From positions 3,720,001-3,784,000 of the forward strand of contig NC_079236.1 in assembly GCF_028502605.1 (NCBI RefSeq): 64,000 nt of DNA. The letters are read 5' to 3'. Below the pieces are notes generated by a model. The model saw nothing but the letters and a program-made list of their open reading frames with translations. It was not told the origin of the DNA and made no database searches. The DNA comes from Trichoderma breve (Eukaryota; Ascomycota; Sordariomycetes; Hypocreales; Hypocreaceae). Shown here piece after piece: positions 10,263-21,641 of the stretch. Position 1 is the stretch's first letter, and each line of letters begins with the position of its first letter. Position numbers and translations under genes: made by a program.

Positions 10263-12369
10263 AACTTGGGTATGAGACCGGGGTTTCATCTTTGTAGCTC
10301 ATAGCTTAAGCATACTTGCAATCATGTCTCTAGAGAAACCCCCAGAACTAGTCAATCAACTTGACAAAACAATCCGAATGAGTTCCATCATACTTTCCTT
10401 ATTGATGACAAATGCGTGTGCCTCGCAAATACATGCTGGGTAATTCTATTTGTTGTTAGATAGTTATAACTCAGTATGTTGAAAGGCAATGCAATGTCAA
10501 TTAGTAGATTGAACCAGGGAATGAAAGAGCAAGTTTGCTCTTCTCTCCCTCCCAAGCTTGCTGTTAATTTCACCATCTCTCTCATCTTTGCTGGGTGCAC
10601 CTTAGCCTCACTCAGATATCAGATGTCAGACGATCAGTAATTAGTGGCATGTTAAGCAGAGGCTCTTTCTCTATACAAAGTGATGAGCTGCTCAACACTC
10701 ATCGAGCTATCGATGGTAGACAGACAGTAACTCCAACAAATCGAAACACGTCCTATTTAGGGAAAAGCCGGGAAGCTGGCTTCCGCAGTGGAGTTGTGGC
10801 TTCGTCCCGGCCCCTGATCTGATCGGCATATAATTGCCGTTTTCTCCTTGGCCCCGCATAACCCCTGTCAACAGCACAGCGCTAGCATCGTCGTGCAGAT
10901 TTATTTCTACGAGTTACGGAGCCTTCGGGAAGTCCATTAACTGCGGGGTAGGTGAAGAGAATGGCAAGGTTGAAGGCTATAACTATGCTTAAGCTTGAGA
11001 GCTTCAACCACCGAAACTGAGATCTTCTTTCCGTAACATATTAAGTAAAGCTAGTCCTCTCAGTAAATCTCAAGTGAAACTCAACTGGCTGGAGCTGACA
11101 TAACGTACAAATCGGAGAATTGGGTCGCCAAGGCAAGTGTTGCAGGAATTTGGCGGAAATTACATTCGCGAGCTTACAGCCGCGTAGGGTTGTATTTACA
11201 CTTTAAGGATTGTTGGTACTCCAGAGGATTGCGGTAGTCTGGAAGGATTGCTGCTGCTCCCCGGAAGGATTGCTTTGGCAACATTGTTATATATAGGCTA
11301 ATTTCCTGTTCGAGTAATAATCTGCTTTGCATCTCTGCTCTTCAGTTGGATTCGCTTACTTTCTTTGTGAGGTGGTAAAAAGAAGCTACGTTAGTAGCTT
11401 CGATATAATACTAGTCGATTGCTAATGTTCCTGCTGCTGAGCTATTCTTGGCTTACCCGTCCTTGATTATACATTGTACCACATGGCAACCTAGGAACTT
11501 TGTGTTCAACTACGGCTGTAACGGCAACTCAGAGACTCCACTCTGCTCTGTAAACTCGCTTCATTTTGGTGTATAGTTGTAATTAAAGTCTGAAGGATGA
11601 AGAGTTGGCTGACAAAATATCTCACCACCGATCACTGAGAAACGTCTAGTGGTTAAGTAGTACCACAGCAAACTTGTGGAAGCAGTCAACTCCTTATCCC
11701 CCTCCTCTCTCATATATCTCCAAATATGCAACTATGAGTACATGTATGTCTCAGCCATCGGTTTAATCTACGTATGGTATAGTCTTCTATCAATATCCGC
11801 AGAAGCGCACCTCTTAGACATCATCCATCATCTGGCAACGCGCGTTTGGCCCCCACTATCCCATATCCTTATAGCAAAGCAATGAGTATACGATAGTTAT
11901 TCTCAACATGCTAGAAGGGTTGCAATGAATTGTTCCTGGAGGAATTCGATAGTGAGTGGTCAAGTGGTCCAACAAAATCGGCCGTTGCATCACACCATCT
12001 CCCCAATGGCCAGTCATATCTCATAAGAGAAGCCACATGCAGTAGCAATAGGATGAGTCTGCATGAATTAAAAGAAAGTCGGGTTTTGTAGCTCTCAATC
12101 CGTCCAAGGTCAGCAGCCTCTGGCTATCAAGAGACATTTTGCCTATTCTAAGATTACAACGTCACACTTGGTCTTCAGGACGAGAAACGGGTTTCTTGCA
12201 TATGATCAGGCATCTGCGTGCTAGTAAGCTAGTCATACCGTCCACGAGAGATTACATGCTCCTTACCACATGGACTTGTTCGCCATTATTTCCTTTGGTC
12301 TTTGCATGTAGAACTGACATCAAGGTCAACAACTCTTCACCTTTGGTCTATCCTGAGCTCTCAAAGGCT
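10263..12369. other. Long intergenic region without a supported gene
   Basis: About 2.1 kb with only short, featureless open frames. It contains the GGATTG array at 11207-11272 followed by TATATATAGG at about 11288-11297. That is promoter-like, but no coding sequence could be found behind it. A non-coding transcript is possible. Confidence 0.4.
11207..11272. promoter_or_regulatory. Array of four GGATTG sites at 19-22 bp spacing
   Basis: GGATTG occurs at 11207, 11226, 11245 and 11267, three of them within AAGGATTG or GAGGATTG, spaced 19, 19 and 22 bp. A TATA-like element follows within 20 bp. The regular spacing, about two helical turns, suggests cooperative protein binding. No factor is assigned. 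Confidence 0.45.
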
Positions 12370-13584
12370 ATGGCCAAGCTCTTCTTTCATCTGGGACTAT
12401 TCCCAGTCCTATTCAGTGTACTAGTATACACTGTATTAGGCGCCCCGACCCTTGATCAGCTGTTTATAATTCAGAGCGGAACAGCTAACGGCGGCTGCGA
12501 TGCCTATACCGCAACTATGAATAACTGGCTGATCGAAATCAACTACGCCCTCGAAACGACTCTTGCGGCCATTGATAAGTATGAAACGGAACCAAAAGTC
12601 AGAGCGGCGTTTACAACCTTCTTCGGAGTCAAAGAGACTGCAAAAGCCACAACAGGTGTCACAAATATTCGTAGTATGTTCATCTTTCTTATTCCTAGTA
12701 TCTTTACTGTATTAGATTGACTTTGAAGCTAGAAATCTTCCAATGGGTCTACAATTTCTTCTCATTCGCATTGAATGATGATGGTACTCCTTGGTATCCT
12801 ATAGATAACTCACGCTATATCTTTTGCGACAGTACTTGGCTTATAGAGCAAACGCAAGACGACACGGCAAAGGACTATCAGGGTAATGGCATCATAGACA
12901 AAAACGGCAATCTCGTTCCCATTGAATCAATACCCGGTTACAAGACGGCCATCGGTACAAAGGCCGGTAATAAGATCTGGTGGTCTGGCCAATACGCGCC
13001 TTTCAACGGATACTACTTCTCACCAACCGGCGCAGATTACTGCAGCAATCCAAAAAGTCTCGGTCTCACCTCCTTTATCTCAGAACTAGAGGTAAATACC
13101 AAGACCGGAACACTCAAGGGACGTCGACAGGTCGAAGACATCATCATCTGTCCTTCGAGCTTTACAACCTCGGCACCAAACTCGTTCACGGCCGGTGATG
13201 CACTGATCTCCGCGGGCACAGGCCTTGACACCGTGTTACCCAAGAGTGCAACGCTCCTCCATGAGTCGTTTCACAACCTGTTTGGGACAACTGGACAATA
13301 TGGATTTCTACAAGTAGGCGAAGAATGTGGGTGCCCTGTTGCTCATGTATGCAGGTGTTTACGATACTGATCCAACATGGATAGATAATCTCATGACGTG
13401 CATCAGCTGGGCCAACGTAAACGCCGTAAATGGGGCGCGCAAGAACCCCGAGAACTACGTATTCTTCGCTGCGCACATGTTCTACCTATATGGCACAGCG
13501 AGCCAAGGCATATCCAGGAATTGGGACTTTGAGATTATTGAGGAAGCGAATGGAGACAAGAAGTTTGGGGCGAAAGCTCCCTAA
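12370..13584 (+). pseudogene. Secreted zinc metalloprotease (HExxH) with an apparent +1 frameshift
   Basis: The ATG at 12370 begins a signal peptide (MAKLFFHLGLFPVLFSVLVY). An intron at 12674-12732 joins TNIR to KIFQWVYNFF. The zinc site HESFH lies in LLHESFHNLFGTTG, as in deuterolysin/lysine-specific metallo-endopeptidase-like fungal proteins. Just after it the frame runs to an early stop. The next frame continues with clear family sequence (GALLLMYAGVYDTDPTWIDN through to KKFGAKAP-stop at 13584). Dropping one G from GGG at 13329-13331 joins the two frames smoothly, and no intron of suitable phase is visible. Either the gene is newly broken or the assembly has a one-base error. The third zinc ligand would lie downstream of the shift. 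Confidence 0.65.
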
Positions 13585-13917
13585 CCAGGTAGAAGGGTGA
13601 AGGCATCCATGGGCGTATACGGATGGCCAAGGACGAGGACATTTGTAGAGTCGTCTAGGTATTTGGGATGATTTATTGTGAAAATACACATTGGTCTCGC
13701 TTCCTCTAGCAGAGGCAGATAGCCAAATCAGAATAACGGCACATATTCCCAGTGCACACTACCATCGCTCTTCAATAGTGTTATATCATGCTATATCATG
13801 TACTAGTCCGTGATTGTCATTCTCACAGCTCAGTATTTACGCCGCCGTAGTTTTTCCAAAGTGAAACTCTTGGTTCTCTTTATGATTAAGATCAAATCCT
13901 ACCTCTATTGCTTCTCT

Positions 13918-14926
13918 TTACAGTGGTTCCTCTTCCTCCTCTTCATCTATCAGGGGGCGAAGGTAGGACGGCGCCACCTGAATATCCCAACGCTCTTGCT
14001 CCCACGCCGTAACCGGGGGTATCACGTTTGACACAACGGTTTCCCATGACTCTTTTGCCAGCGGGTTTTTTGCCGATGCCTCTTCGCGCTGACGGGTGGC
14101 ACCGTAGAGGCCATTCCATAGGCGAAACTGGCATACAACCATCCGGCCACTGCCACTCTCCTCTGCCACCACTGGTTGTCCCGGCGGCTTCCACTGTTCA
14201 TTGTCTCCGGTGTCCGTCCAAGCCCACACTAAACCATCCGGCTTTGGTAGAAAAGCCACCAGGCCTGGCCACTGTCCTCCAAATGGAATTGAGTCTCGCG
14301 AGAGCGGCGGCGGTGGCCGTAGATCTTCACAGTCTGCGGGAACGAAGCCTTTGAACGCTCTGACGATGCTGAAACGTATTTGCTCGAGGTCAGGACCGCC
14401 CTCGTACGGTACTAAGAAGGCCGTAAGCGTCACACGACCCTCTACCTCGAGTTCCTTCCTGTCGCTATGATGCCAGTGGAGGCTAGGGAATCGTGATGCT
14501 GTTGTTGACAATGCGGTGCCCATACTTTCTGCATCATTCAGGGACAGACGCTGGAATAACCCATCGGACACAACACCGCTGTCAGGCAGGTCCTTTAGAA
14601 ATTCGGCACATGCTGGAGAGCCTTGGAAATTCCTGAGGGCTTCTGCAGATGCCCATACTGTTGTTGTTGCGTATTCATGTTAATGCTGAGTCCATGAAAT
14701 TCTCGGCTGAATACTTACGAATGATGATGGCAGCCTGCTCCGGGTCATCAACCTGCCTCCCTAGCCAGACCTTGTCATAACCTGTCACTTCTGCAAGCGG
14801 TCCGAGGACAGAGCTTCCCGTCGACCATTTTGGCCAACCCTGCCATTGTGGCAGATGAAATCGAGTCCAAGTTGTCCGTCTGTTCATTGCTCGGATTTTC
14901 GACTGAAGAATCCTGGAGCGAGCCAT
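13918..14926 (-). CDS. ABM-like dimeric alpha/beta-barrel domain protein
   Basis: Two exons (14719-14926 and 13918-14657) with a 61-nt intron give 315 residues. The start is the ATG at 14926; the frame upstream has only GTG. The N-terminal part (LGPLAEVTGYDKVWLGRQVD, then PEQAAIIILWASAEALRNFQ and SPACAEFLKDL) matches the pattern of antibiotic-biosynthesis-monooxygenase-like ferredoxin folds, where a W and a following helix report on a 'same person as spouse' ABM core. A second, less conserved half follows, and the C-terminus is an acidic run of Glu. The family includes heme or quinone-modifying enzymes and many proteins of unknown role, so enzymatic function is not assigned. Splicing is well supported by frame and by continuity of the fold. 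Confidence 0.6.
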
Positions 14927-16115
14927 ACAGATGCTGATGTCTGATACTGGCACACTAGGCGATATAAGTGCCTTGACTAGGAAATGTCATAGAAGGGTGC
15001 GGGGCCGAGAGATCAACGGCGGGGTGGCTGGCTCTTATAAAGACGGCCTCGACTAAAATTAACGGGCAGAGTAGTAGCGCTACATAAATCGAAGGATTGG
15101 GGGGGGAGGTTTGATGCGGTCGGTCGAGTTGTAGATATACTGGATAGAACAATACCTGCTTATGTACTTACTTTGTACGTGTAGCGGCCGGCCAATTATG
15201 CATAATTACATCAATGACAGTAAATAGTTTCCAAAACTAGAGCTTATGGCAAGCCAGGCAGCAGCTAATATTAGAGAGTCTATCAACGCACATCCGAAAA
15301 CAGAAAACGGAAACTCGGGTGACACAGCACCGCAACTACATGTACATCCAGACTCAGCACCATGCATCTCCAGAACATTATATTACCATTCATACAGCCC
15401 TAAGTTATGACAAAAGAAATTATACCATCACACAAGTAGCTAGTGTGAATCCATCTTACGTGATGATCAACAGCCCGAAACCAGGGCACTATAAATCCAT
15501 CGACACGCCCGTCGTCCCAACCTAGCCCGACTCTCTTCTCTCATCCTCATCTTCCCAATTCTATTATAAATTCGTTAACTCCACGACAGACAATCGCGAT
15601 AGCGATAAAACATCAAAAATACGAGAAATCGGGGCTGAACTCTTCCGTCCCGTCCTCATCATATCGCCCGTCCACCATGAAATGAAGAAGCTATGCTAGA
15701 GGTTGTTACACGTCTTCCTCCGGTAGCCTTCTGAAAATCACCCAATATATTTTGATCTGCGTCATATCATATCATATCGTCGTTCTTTTGAACTCTTCTA
15801 TAGTTAGATAGGTAGCTGCAGAGTAGAATCAGAATAGAAGGGAGTTAGATGGAAACATGTGTGCACCTTTATACTTGTAGCGCTTCATGTGACTTTATTG
15901 TGACTAAGGTCTGCGAAGCGCTGATCCTTACATCTATTGTTGATCTGCTCAAACAACTGAAGTGCGACAAAGAGAAGCGGGGTTGTTTGGAGGATTCATG
16001 TCTTTGCTCACCGGTCAAGCATCGCTCGCTTTCCCCCACCAGAATATGCTGCATCAATGCAGTCCATCCTAGTCATAATGAACCATGTTTATGAAAATCC
16101 TCCACAGTTTAGACT
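14927..16115. other. Intergenic region, no supported gene
   Basis: A+T-rich sequence with short frames of no recognisable content. I saw no repeats longer than a few units. Confidence 0.4.
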
Positions 16116-16458
16116 CTAGAAGGGCTGATCTTTAGCTCTGGCTTTCGAATAGGCAGCCCCGAGTCTCAAATAAATGATGAGGCTGCCAATAATGAAGCTG
16201 AGAACCGCAAATCGTGCTATGGATGCATATGCATGCTGCACAATGCTTGTAAATATGTTGCCAATAGCTTGTGCTTTAATATGGCAAACGAATCCTTCAG
16301 ATAAGTTGATTGTGAAGTTGAAACGTAACAGAAAAATAAACAGCGTCTAAGAGACTCTTTCGTTGGAAGAGTCTTGAATGTCTGTTACCTTGTATTGAAG
16401 ACAAGTAGTTTTCTCAATTCGCTCCGGTTTGTCGAAACCATGCCTTAAGAAAAGTTCC
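16116..16458 (-). pseudogene. Two-exon remnant (or 3' end) of an unrecognised membrane protein gene
   Basis: Reading the minus strand, 16389-16458 encodes ELFLRHGFDKPERIEKTTC and four more residues. It is followed by a GTAACA...TTAG intron of 42 nt (16347-16388), then 16116-16346, which encodes 76 residues ending AYSKARAKDQPF-stop. The frame is kept, and the second exon begins exactly where an in-frame TAG coincides with the acceptor. The last exon has a predicted transmembrane helix (FAVLSFIIGSLIIYL) followed by a basic tail. I found no upstream exons or start codon up to about 17 kb. I do not recognise the family. It may be the tail of a decayed gene. Confidence 0.4.
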
Positions 16459-17388
16459 CTATCAATTTAGCTAGGTAGACTTTTGTTACAATCGCACGCG
16501 GGTTACTGCAAGGTTAAATCTGCTGTGGTCCCCCACGCGCAACTTCTATACGTGGGGAGTATTAGTGGAAATACGCTACCAAGGCTACCTAGGATAGAAT
16601 ACTGAAATGAACAGGCTTGTATCGCTGCTGCATAAAAACCCTGATGATTTGCGCATTTATGGAATTGCTGTTGGCCTATGGATTACTCCTCTACTAACCG
16701 TCGGCGAAAGGAACAAATATCTGTCTTTTCAAGTTGCATGTGGGGACACGAATGTGTTGAACCACCCACTTACATGAGCAGCAGATTCTGCTAATCCACG
16801 ATGTACAATCCGCCAGTATAATATGCCCCTAAGTTATTTAAATATCTCCATTCCCACATCCACTCCTTCCAGCTAGTCCCTCTCCAAATATGATCTCGGA
16901 GATCAGAAGCAGTTAAATGTGGATTTGTCTAATCAACTAACGCCTGCTTGCTGGTTCATATTCCCGGGTAACGGAGACTCAACCAACTTAACCATCTATC
17001 AGAGCTGAAATGAGCATAGTTCTTACACAGAGCATTCGCTATGGAGCTCACTACCTGCTGCCTAAAGTCCTTAGTCTGGGGATTGATGATTACCTAGGTA
17101 GTTTGGCCCACTTAAGATGACGATATATAAACTTCATGCGTACGGCGTTGTGCTGTTCAAAGCTTTTGCGAGAATACAATTATATGACGATCATTTCCTC
17201 TTAGAATCGTAGAACCTCGGGATTTATTTTGTCTGCAATCTGCGAAGCTGCGTCACCTGTTTTATGACGCTTCATCCTCACGACACCATAGCCGCTACTA
17301 TCTTGAAAATCTCCAAACTCACCATCACACGAAATTCGCGAATACAACCAAATACACGTTGCCCCCCCTCTAGTTGAACAACCTCGCC
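16459..17388. other. Intergenic region upstream of the F-box gene
   Basis: Holds one 56-codon ATG frame (16607-16777, plus) without recognisable content, and the presumed promoter of the gene at 17389. Nothing else is supported. Confidence 0.4.
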
Positions 17389-18870
17389 ATGTCAGAACGT
17401 AGCAAACGCCGCAAACTAAACCCCGACTCAGAATCGCCACCAAATCTCAGCTCAGAGTCATCACCGAAACACGACCCAGAAACCCTTCCAAACATAGAGC
17501 ACATCCCCGAGAAAATCCTCCTCCAAATCCTCTCCCATCTCCCCGGCCTCGACACCCTCTGGAACCTTCTCACCGCATCACCTCGCTCCCTCCGCCTCTT
17601 CAACACTCAAGCACTCACCATCATTGAAATCATCTTCTCAAGCCCGAATTCCGTCCTGCCACCGAAAATCCAGGAAATCATCCGTGCTGTTATTCTCACG
17701 CGGGCCGGCGCTCTTCCGTTCAAGAGTCGCGATGAGTTGCGCTACCAGTTTATACACCACATAGTACCTATGCAGACAATCAAGAACAAGACGTGTATCT
17801 CTTTTGGTCCCGATCGTTTAATAGCCGCAGACATACCGGTGTCAATTCTTCGATCCGTCGTTGCTACAGCACATCACATATCAGCTCTTACGCATGCTTG
17901 TCTATCATTCTACCTCGGACAAGTCTACAATCCGAGCATATTCGCACCGCAACATGCGCAGACTCCACTACCTCTATACAAAATAAGAGGCTCCAATCCT
18001 CCAGAGAACGACAAAACCCCCGCTTGGCACCAAGTATTCGTTGGAATGCCTTACAAAGTGGTTAATCCTGGACCACCCAGCTGGGTAGAAGAAATGCGTG
18101 TAACACGCGCCATATGGCTCATCCAACTAGTAGGAGACGTACGCTCCTTCGTCTTCTACAACTTTAGCACATCAGGCTGGTCCTACGATGACATCAACTC
18201 TACATTCCCAACATGGGCCGACAGCCTCGCCCACGACGGCTCCATGATCAACACTGGCGAAGAGATACGGTCCGTAATAGAATACCTGGAAAAACTCAAC
18301 CTCCAAACAAAAAGCCAACCATTCTACAAACTCCCCAAACTCCCCGCAGACGTCAAACACGTCAACCCAGTAACCCCCCTTCCGGACCCCTGCGAAGCAA
18401 CCTGGGGCGGCATAGGCATATGGTATAACTACGGCCACACAACCATCAAACTCCCTCCCACACGCGAAGCCCGAAAACTCGCAAAAAGCCCACAGCTCAG
18501 CGAAGCGTCTCTCCTCGGCCAAACGAGAGCTAGTCTTGAGAGCGAAGCCCCTGCAATAACTCAGCTCCGGCATTTCAGGGAGGGGAGATACGGCTTGCCG
18601 ATTACAGAGGCGAGATTCGAGAGGTATAGGCCGTTTGGGCTGGCGTTTTGGGATAAGAGGAGATTGCAGCTGTTGGGACTTTTAGGAGAGGGGCACCAGA
18701 GTGAACGGGATCTTGATTTTTATTGCTTTGCGTGGGAGAGTTTGTTGGATGGTGAGTGGGTGAAGCATATTATGAGGGTGTTGAGACAGGGAGTTGCGTT
18801 GGAGAATGAGACTGAGGGTGGTGTATCTGTTGAATCTGATGAAGATGATGATTCTGATGTTGAAGAGTAA
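17389..18870 (+). CDS. F-box domain protein
   Basis: Single exon, 493 residues, starting at the ATG in CCATGTCAG; the open frame upstream begins only with TTG. After a basic, Ser-rich N-terminus (SERSKRRKLNPDSES, a plausible nuclear signal), residues of about 38-75 form an F-box: IPEKILLQILSHLPGLDTLW. F-box proteins bind Skp1 and bring substrates to SCF ubiquitin ligases. The remainder is the variable fungal F-box type with several Trp/Tyr-rich stretches (GGIGIWYNYGHTTIKLP, FCFAWESLLDGEW-like) and no LRR or WD40 repeats that I can see. The C-terminus is acidic (ESDEDDDSDVEE). The substrate is unknown. No intron is needed. Confidence 0.75.
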   Translation: MSERSKRRKLNPDSESPPNLSSESSPKHDPETLPNIEHIPEKILLQILSHLPGLDTLWNLLTASPRSLRLFNTQALTIIEIIFSSPNSVLPPKIQEIIRAVILTRAGALPFKSRDELRYQFIHHIVPMQTIKNKTCISFGPDRLIAADIPVSILRSVVATAHHISALTHACLSFYLGQVYNPSIFAPQHAQTPLPLYKIRGSNPPENDKTPAWHQVFVGMPYKVVNPGPPSWVEEMRVTRAIWLIQLVGDVRSFVFYNFSTSGWSYDDINSTFPTWADSLAHDGSMINTGEEIRSVIEYLEKLNLQTKSQPFYKLPKLPADVKHVNPVTPLPDPCEATWGGIGIWYNYGHTTIKLPPTREARKLAKSPQLSEASLLGQTRASLESEAPAITQLRHFREGRYGLPITEARFERYRPFGLAFWDKRRLQLLGLLGEGHQSERDLDFYCFAWESLLDGEWVKHIMRVLRQGVALENETEGGVSVESDEDDDSDVEE

Positions 18871-19844
18871 ATACGTTTACATAAACACAATAGCTGACAT
18901 CTACAGTGCTGTGAAGCCATCGCTATTGTAGGATGTCTACCCTTTTACTTTGCTATACATGCATCATACACCGTACATTGTGTAACACATCTTCACCTTC
19001 ACCATCACAAACCATTTCATCCCACAACTCACAATTCACAATCACAACACAATCATTCATTCATCCATTCACAGATTATGCCCCCAAAAACCCCCACAAA
19101 CACAAAAGTCAACATAAAAAAAAACCCCCCGTCAAAGTGGTTGCACATATGCAACCCCCCGACCCCCTAACGCCATGCAATCCTCCCCTCAAAACACAAA
19201 GCCAGCGATATCCGAGTTGGCTCGCCACTATCCATGCACCTCCCACCCTCTCCATTGGTCGCCGTCTCTCTCTCGCTATCTAAACGAAAAACTTCACGCT
19301 CTGCATGTCCGTTCCGTTTTGTCACACCGCCAGTCCTTGTGTAACCCGAGAAACGCGGGCAGATAGCCCGCTGGTCCATTGAGAGACGCACGACTTGCCG
19401 TCTGCAGGGAGACATTGGAGAGCTGTAAATTACATGCATATCTGCCTTAATGGTGCAATTAGGCAGCAAGCAGTCTAGAACATGGCTCGTGCTAGAGGGG
19501 AGATGGCATTGCGCAGTAGCTTAGACGCAAGTCAATCACAAAGGCAAAACGTCGTAACTGACATGTGAAGCTCGAAATAGCGAAGCAATAGAGATAGCAT
19601 TTCCAACGCCACCAACACCGGATGCGTGTTTTCGCTAGTTAAATGTTTCAATCTCAAGTATAATCCCAAGCTCACAGTAATAAACCCAAAAGTAACAAGA
19701 ATGCGGGTGCGAACCCCGTGTCAATCTCACATTCTTTCAAAAAGTAAACATGATCCATCCGAAGAGAAGAAGATAAACCCCAAACATTAAACAAAAGAAA
19801 TAAAAAGAACAAGTATAAACGCCCATGATCAAAAGGCGAACCGT
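18871..19844. other. Convergent intergenic region
   Basis: Lies between the 3' ends of the F-box gene and the mch1 gene. C+A-rich and low in complexity around 18980-19160, with no supported gene. It should contain both terminators. Confidence 0.45.
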
Positions 19845-21641
19845 CTATATCACAATACCGCGCTGGCTCCAGCCTCCCTTGCCCTTCCACGCCCACAAGA
19901 GCATAAAGCACGCCGCAATCACACAAAGCCCCTCCGCCCAGAAAGTAGCTGCGTAACAATGCTTTCCGTAGCAAACAGAATCGTCCGACCCATCATTACC
20001 GCCGTCGCCATTGTCCTCGCCAAAGAGTGACGGAGTCGTCGTGCGACGAGCCCCAGCTTCGTAGACTGCCGAGTAAACAAGACCCCAGAAAGTAGATCCG
20101 AAAGCAGGTAACATAGCAATGATGCCGAAATTCGTAGCAAAGTTTTCAACGCCCCAGATAATGGTCACGATGAGTGGTGTCAAACTAAAGATGGCACCAT
20201 ATCCGGCACCGACAAGGCCCGAGACAATCCAGAATCTGTCTGCATGGTTCTGGGCAGCGCCACTGGCAAGGAACAAAAGGCCAATGGCGAGAAGAATTGC
20301 AAAGATGAGCATAAAGACAACACGAGAAATGGCAAAGCGCTTGAGCGGGGATGAAGGGCGCGAAGGAGCGACTTGAATGTGTTGCGTCTCGGGTGCCGGA
20401 GCCAGGATATCGGTCAGAGTTCCAATCATAAGGCGAGCAATGGTGCTAGTGACGCCAAAGACGGAGACGTGAGTAGCCGCGGAAGTCTTGTTGTTGAGGT
20501 CTTCGGTGATGGGAGGCGTGAGAGTGCCAATGACGGTGCCCAGGTTGTTGATAAAGGCCTCACCAGGTCCAATCATGAGGAGGAAAGCCAAGGCGAATGG
20601 CCACATGGTGTGGTCAGTCAAGAAGCGGCGTGTCTCGGCATTGAGAACCCAGTTCTTCTTCCATTTCGCATCGTCATCATCGTCGCCCTCTGCATCATCA
20701 TCTGCAGCGGTTGCAGGAATTGCACCATAGCCAGCGTTGGACCGTCGGCTTTCCGATCGCGCGAGGAGAGAGCTTCCATCGAGAAGGCCGCTCTGCTCCA
20801 GCTCTTCGATGGCCTCCTCAATGAGGTCCTGCTCGTCGACAACCTTGAGAGTAAACACGCTGAGGATTCCAACGACAAATAGCAACACCGCTAGGAAGAC
20901 GAAGAAGCGAAACACGTCGACATCGCCCTTGGACCCATCAGGGTTCTTCTCGTACAGGAATCGGCTGCCAAACTGGCTCAACCACATGCCGCTCAGGCCG
21001 AAGCCGGTAATGGGCATGGCCAGCGCCAGTCCTCGGTATTTTCCCTTTCCAAAGTTCTTGGCACACGTCGACACGGAGCTGATGTACATGGCGCACGTGC
21101 CGGCGCCAATCATGATGAAGGCGAGCACCATGAGCGGATATGACCAGCCATTCTCGGCGCCGTGAGACTTGCCCAGCGTGTTGTACTCGTAGTCCAGCTT
21201 CTTGTAGATGCCAGCGGCAAGCCCGTATCCGCCTCCAAACAGGAATGCCGACAGCAGGGCCAGCGGCGCAACGCCGACTCGGTCGCAGACGTAGCCCATG
21301 ATGGAGATGGGCAGATACAGGGCCAGGGAGCTACCGATGGCGACGCCATTGACCTGAAACTGCGTGTAGTGCAATCGCGAGAGGAACTTTGGCGCGTACA
21401 GCGAGAAGACGACAATGGAGCCTGCGCACAGGGCCGCAATGGTGGCTGCGATAAGAGAGATGAAGCGAACAATCTGCTTCGATCTTATCTGGCGGCGCCG
21501 GAGCGCAGGGTCGGAAATGCCCGACGATTCATCGCCCTCGTCATCGCTGGTAAGGACGGAAGAGCGGTCGTCATCATCAAGGGCCGTAGGAGCAGTCGGA
21601 TAGATGAAGCGCTGGTGATCGGAGGTAGCCGAGGTCGGCAT
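19845..21641 (-). CDS. mch1: Major facilitator transporter, Mch1 type
   Basis: Single exon of 598 residues from the ATG at 21641; the open frame extends upstream only through a CT-rich leader beginning with TTG. An N-terminal acidic cytoplasmic region is followed by twelve hydrophobic segments in two groups of six, split by a long acidic loop (DEQDLIEEAIEELEQ, then AEGDDDDDAKWKK). Signature stretches of the nodulin-like/Mch1 family are visible: GYVCDRVG, GLALAMPITGFGLSGMW in the first half and GPGEAFINNLGTVIGTL in the second. Mch1 is a monocarboxylate-transporter homologue of fungi, in yeast placed at the vacuole, with an undetermined substrate. The C-terminal loop carries DSVCYGKHCYAATFW before the last helix, as in Mch1 proteins. 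Confidence 0.88.
   Translation of the reverse strand: MPTSATSDHQRFIYPTAPTALDDDDRSSVLTSDDEGDESSGISDPALRRRQIRSKQIVRFISLIAATIAALCAGSIVVFSLYAPKFLSRLHYTQFQVNGVAIGSSLALYLPISIMGYVCDRVGVAPLALLSAFLFGGGYGLAAGIYKKLDYEYNTLGKSHGAENGWSYPLMVLAFIMIGAGTCAMYISSVSTCAKNFGKGKYRGLALAMPITGFGLSGMWLSQFGSRFLYEKNPDGSKGDVDVFRFFVFLAVLLFVVGILSVFTLKVVDEQDLIEEAIEELEQSGLLDGSSLLARSESRRSNAGYGAIPATAADDDAEGDDDDDAKWKKNWVLNAETRRFLTDHTMWPFALAFLLMIGPGEAFINNLGTVIGTLTPPITEDLNNKTSAATHVSVFGVTSTIARLMIGTLTDILAPAPETQHIQVAPSRPSSPLKRFAISRVVFMLIFAILLAIGLLFLASGAAQNHADRFWIVSGLVGAGYGAIFSLTPLIVTIIWGVENFATNFGIIAMLPAFGSTFWGLVYSAVYEAGARRTTTPSLFGEDNGDGGNDGSDDSVCYGKHCYAATFWAEGLCVIAACFMLLWAWKGKGGWSQRGIVI

Noticed and set aside
13314..13354. Intron GTAGGC...TGCAG in the metalloprotease gene
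   Set aside because: 41 nt and wrong phase: the downstream part would be read out of frame.
16607..16777. 56-codon plus-strand ATG frame
   Set aside because: Too short and featureless; no homology pattern recognised.
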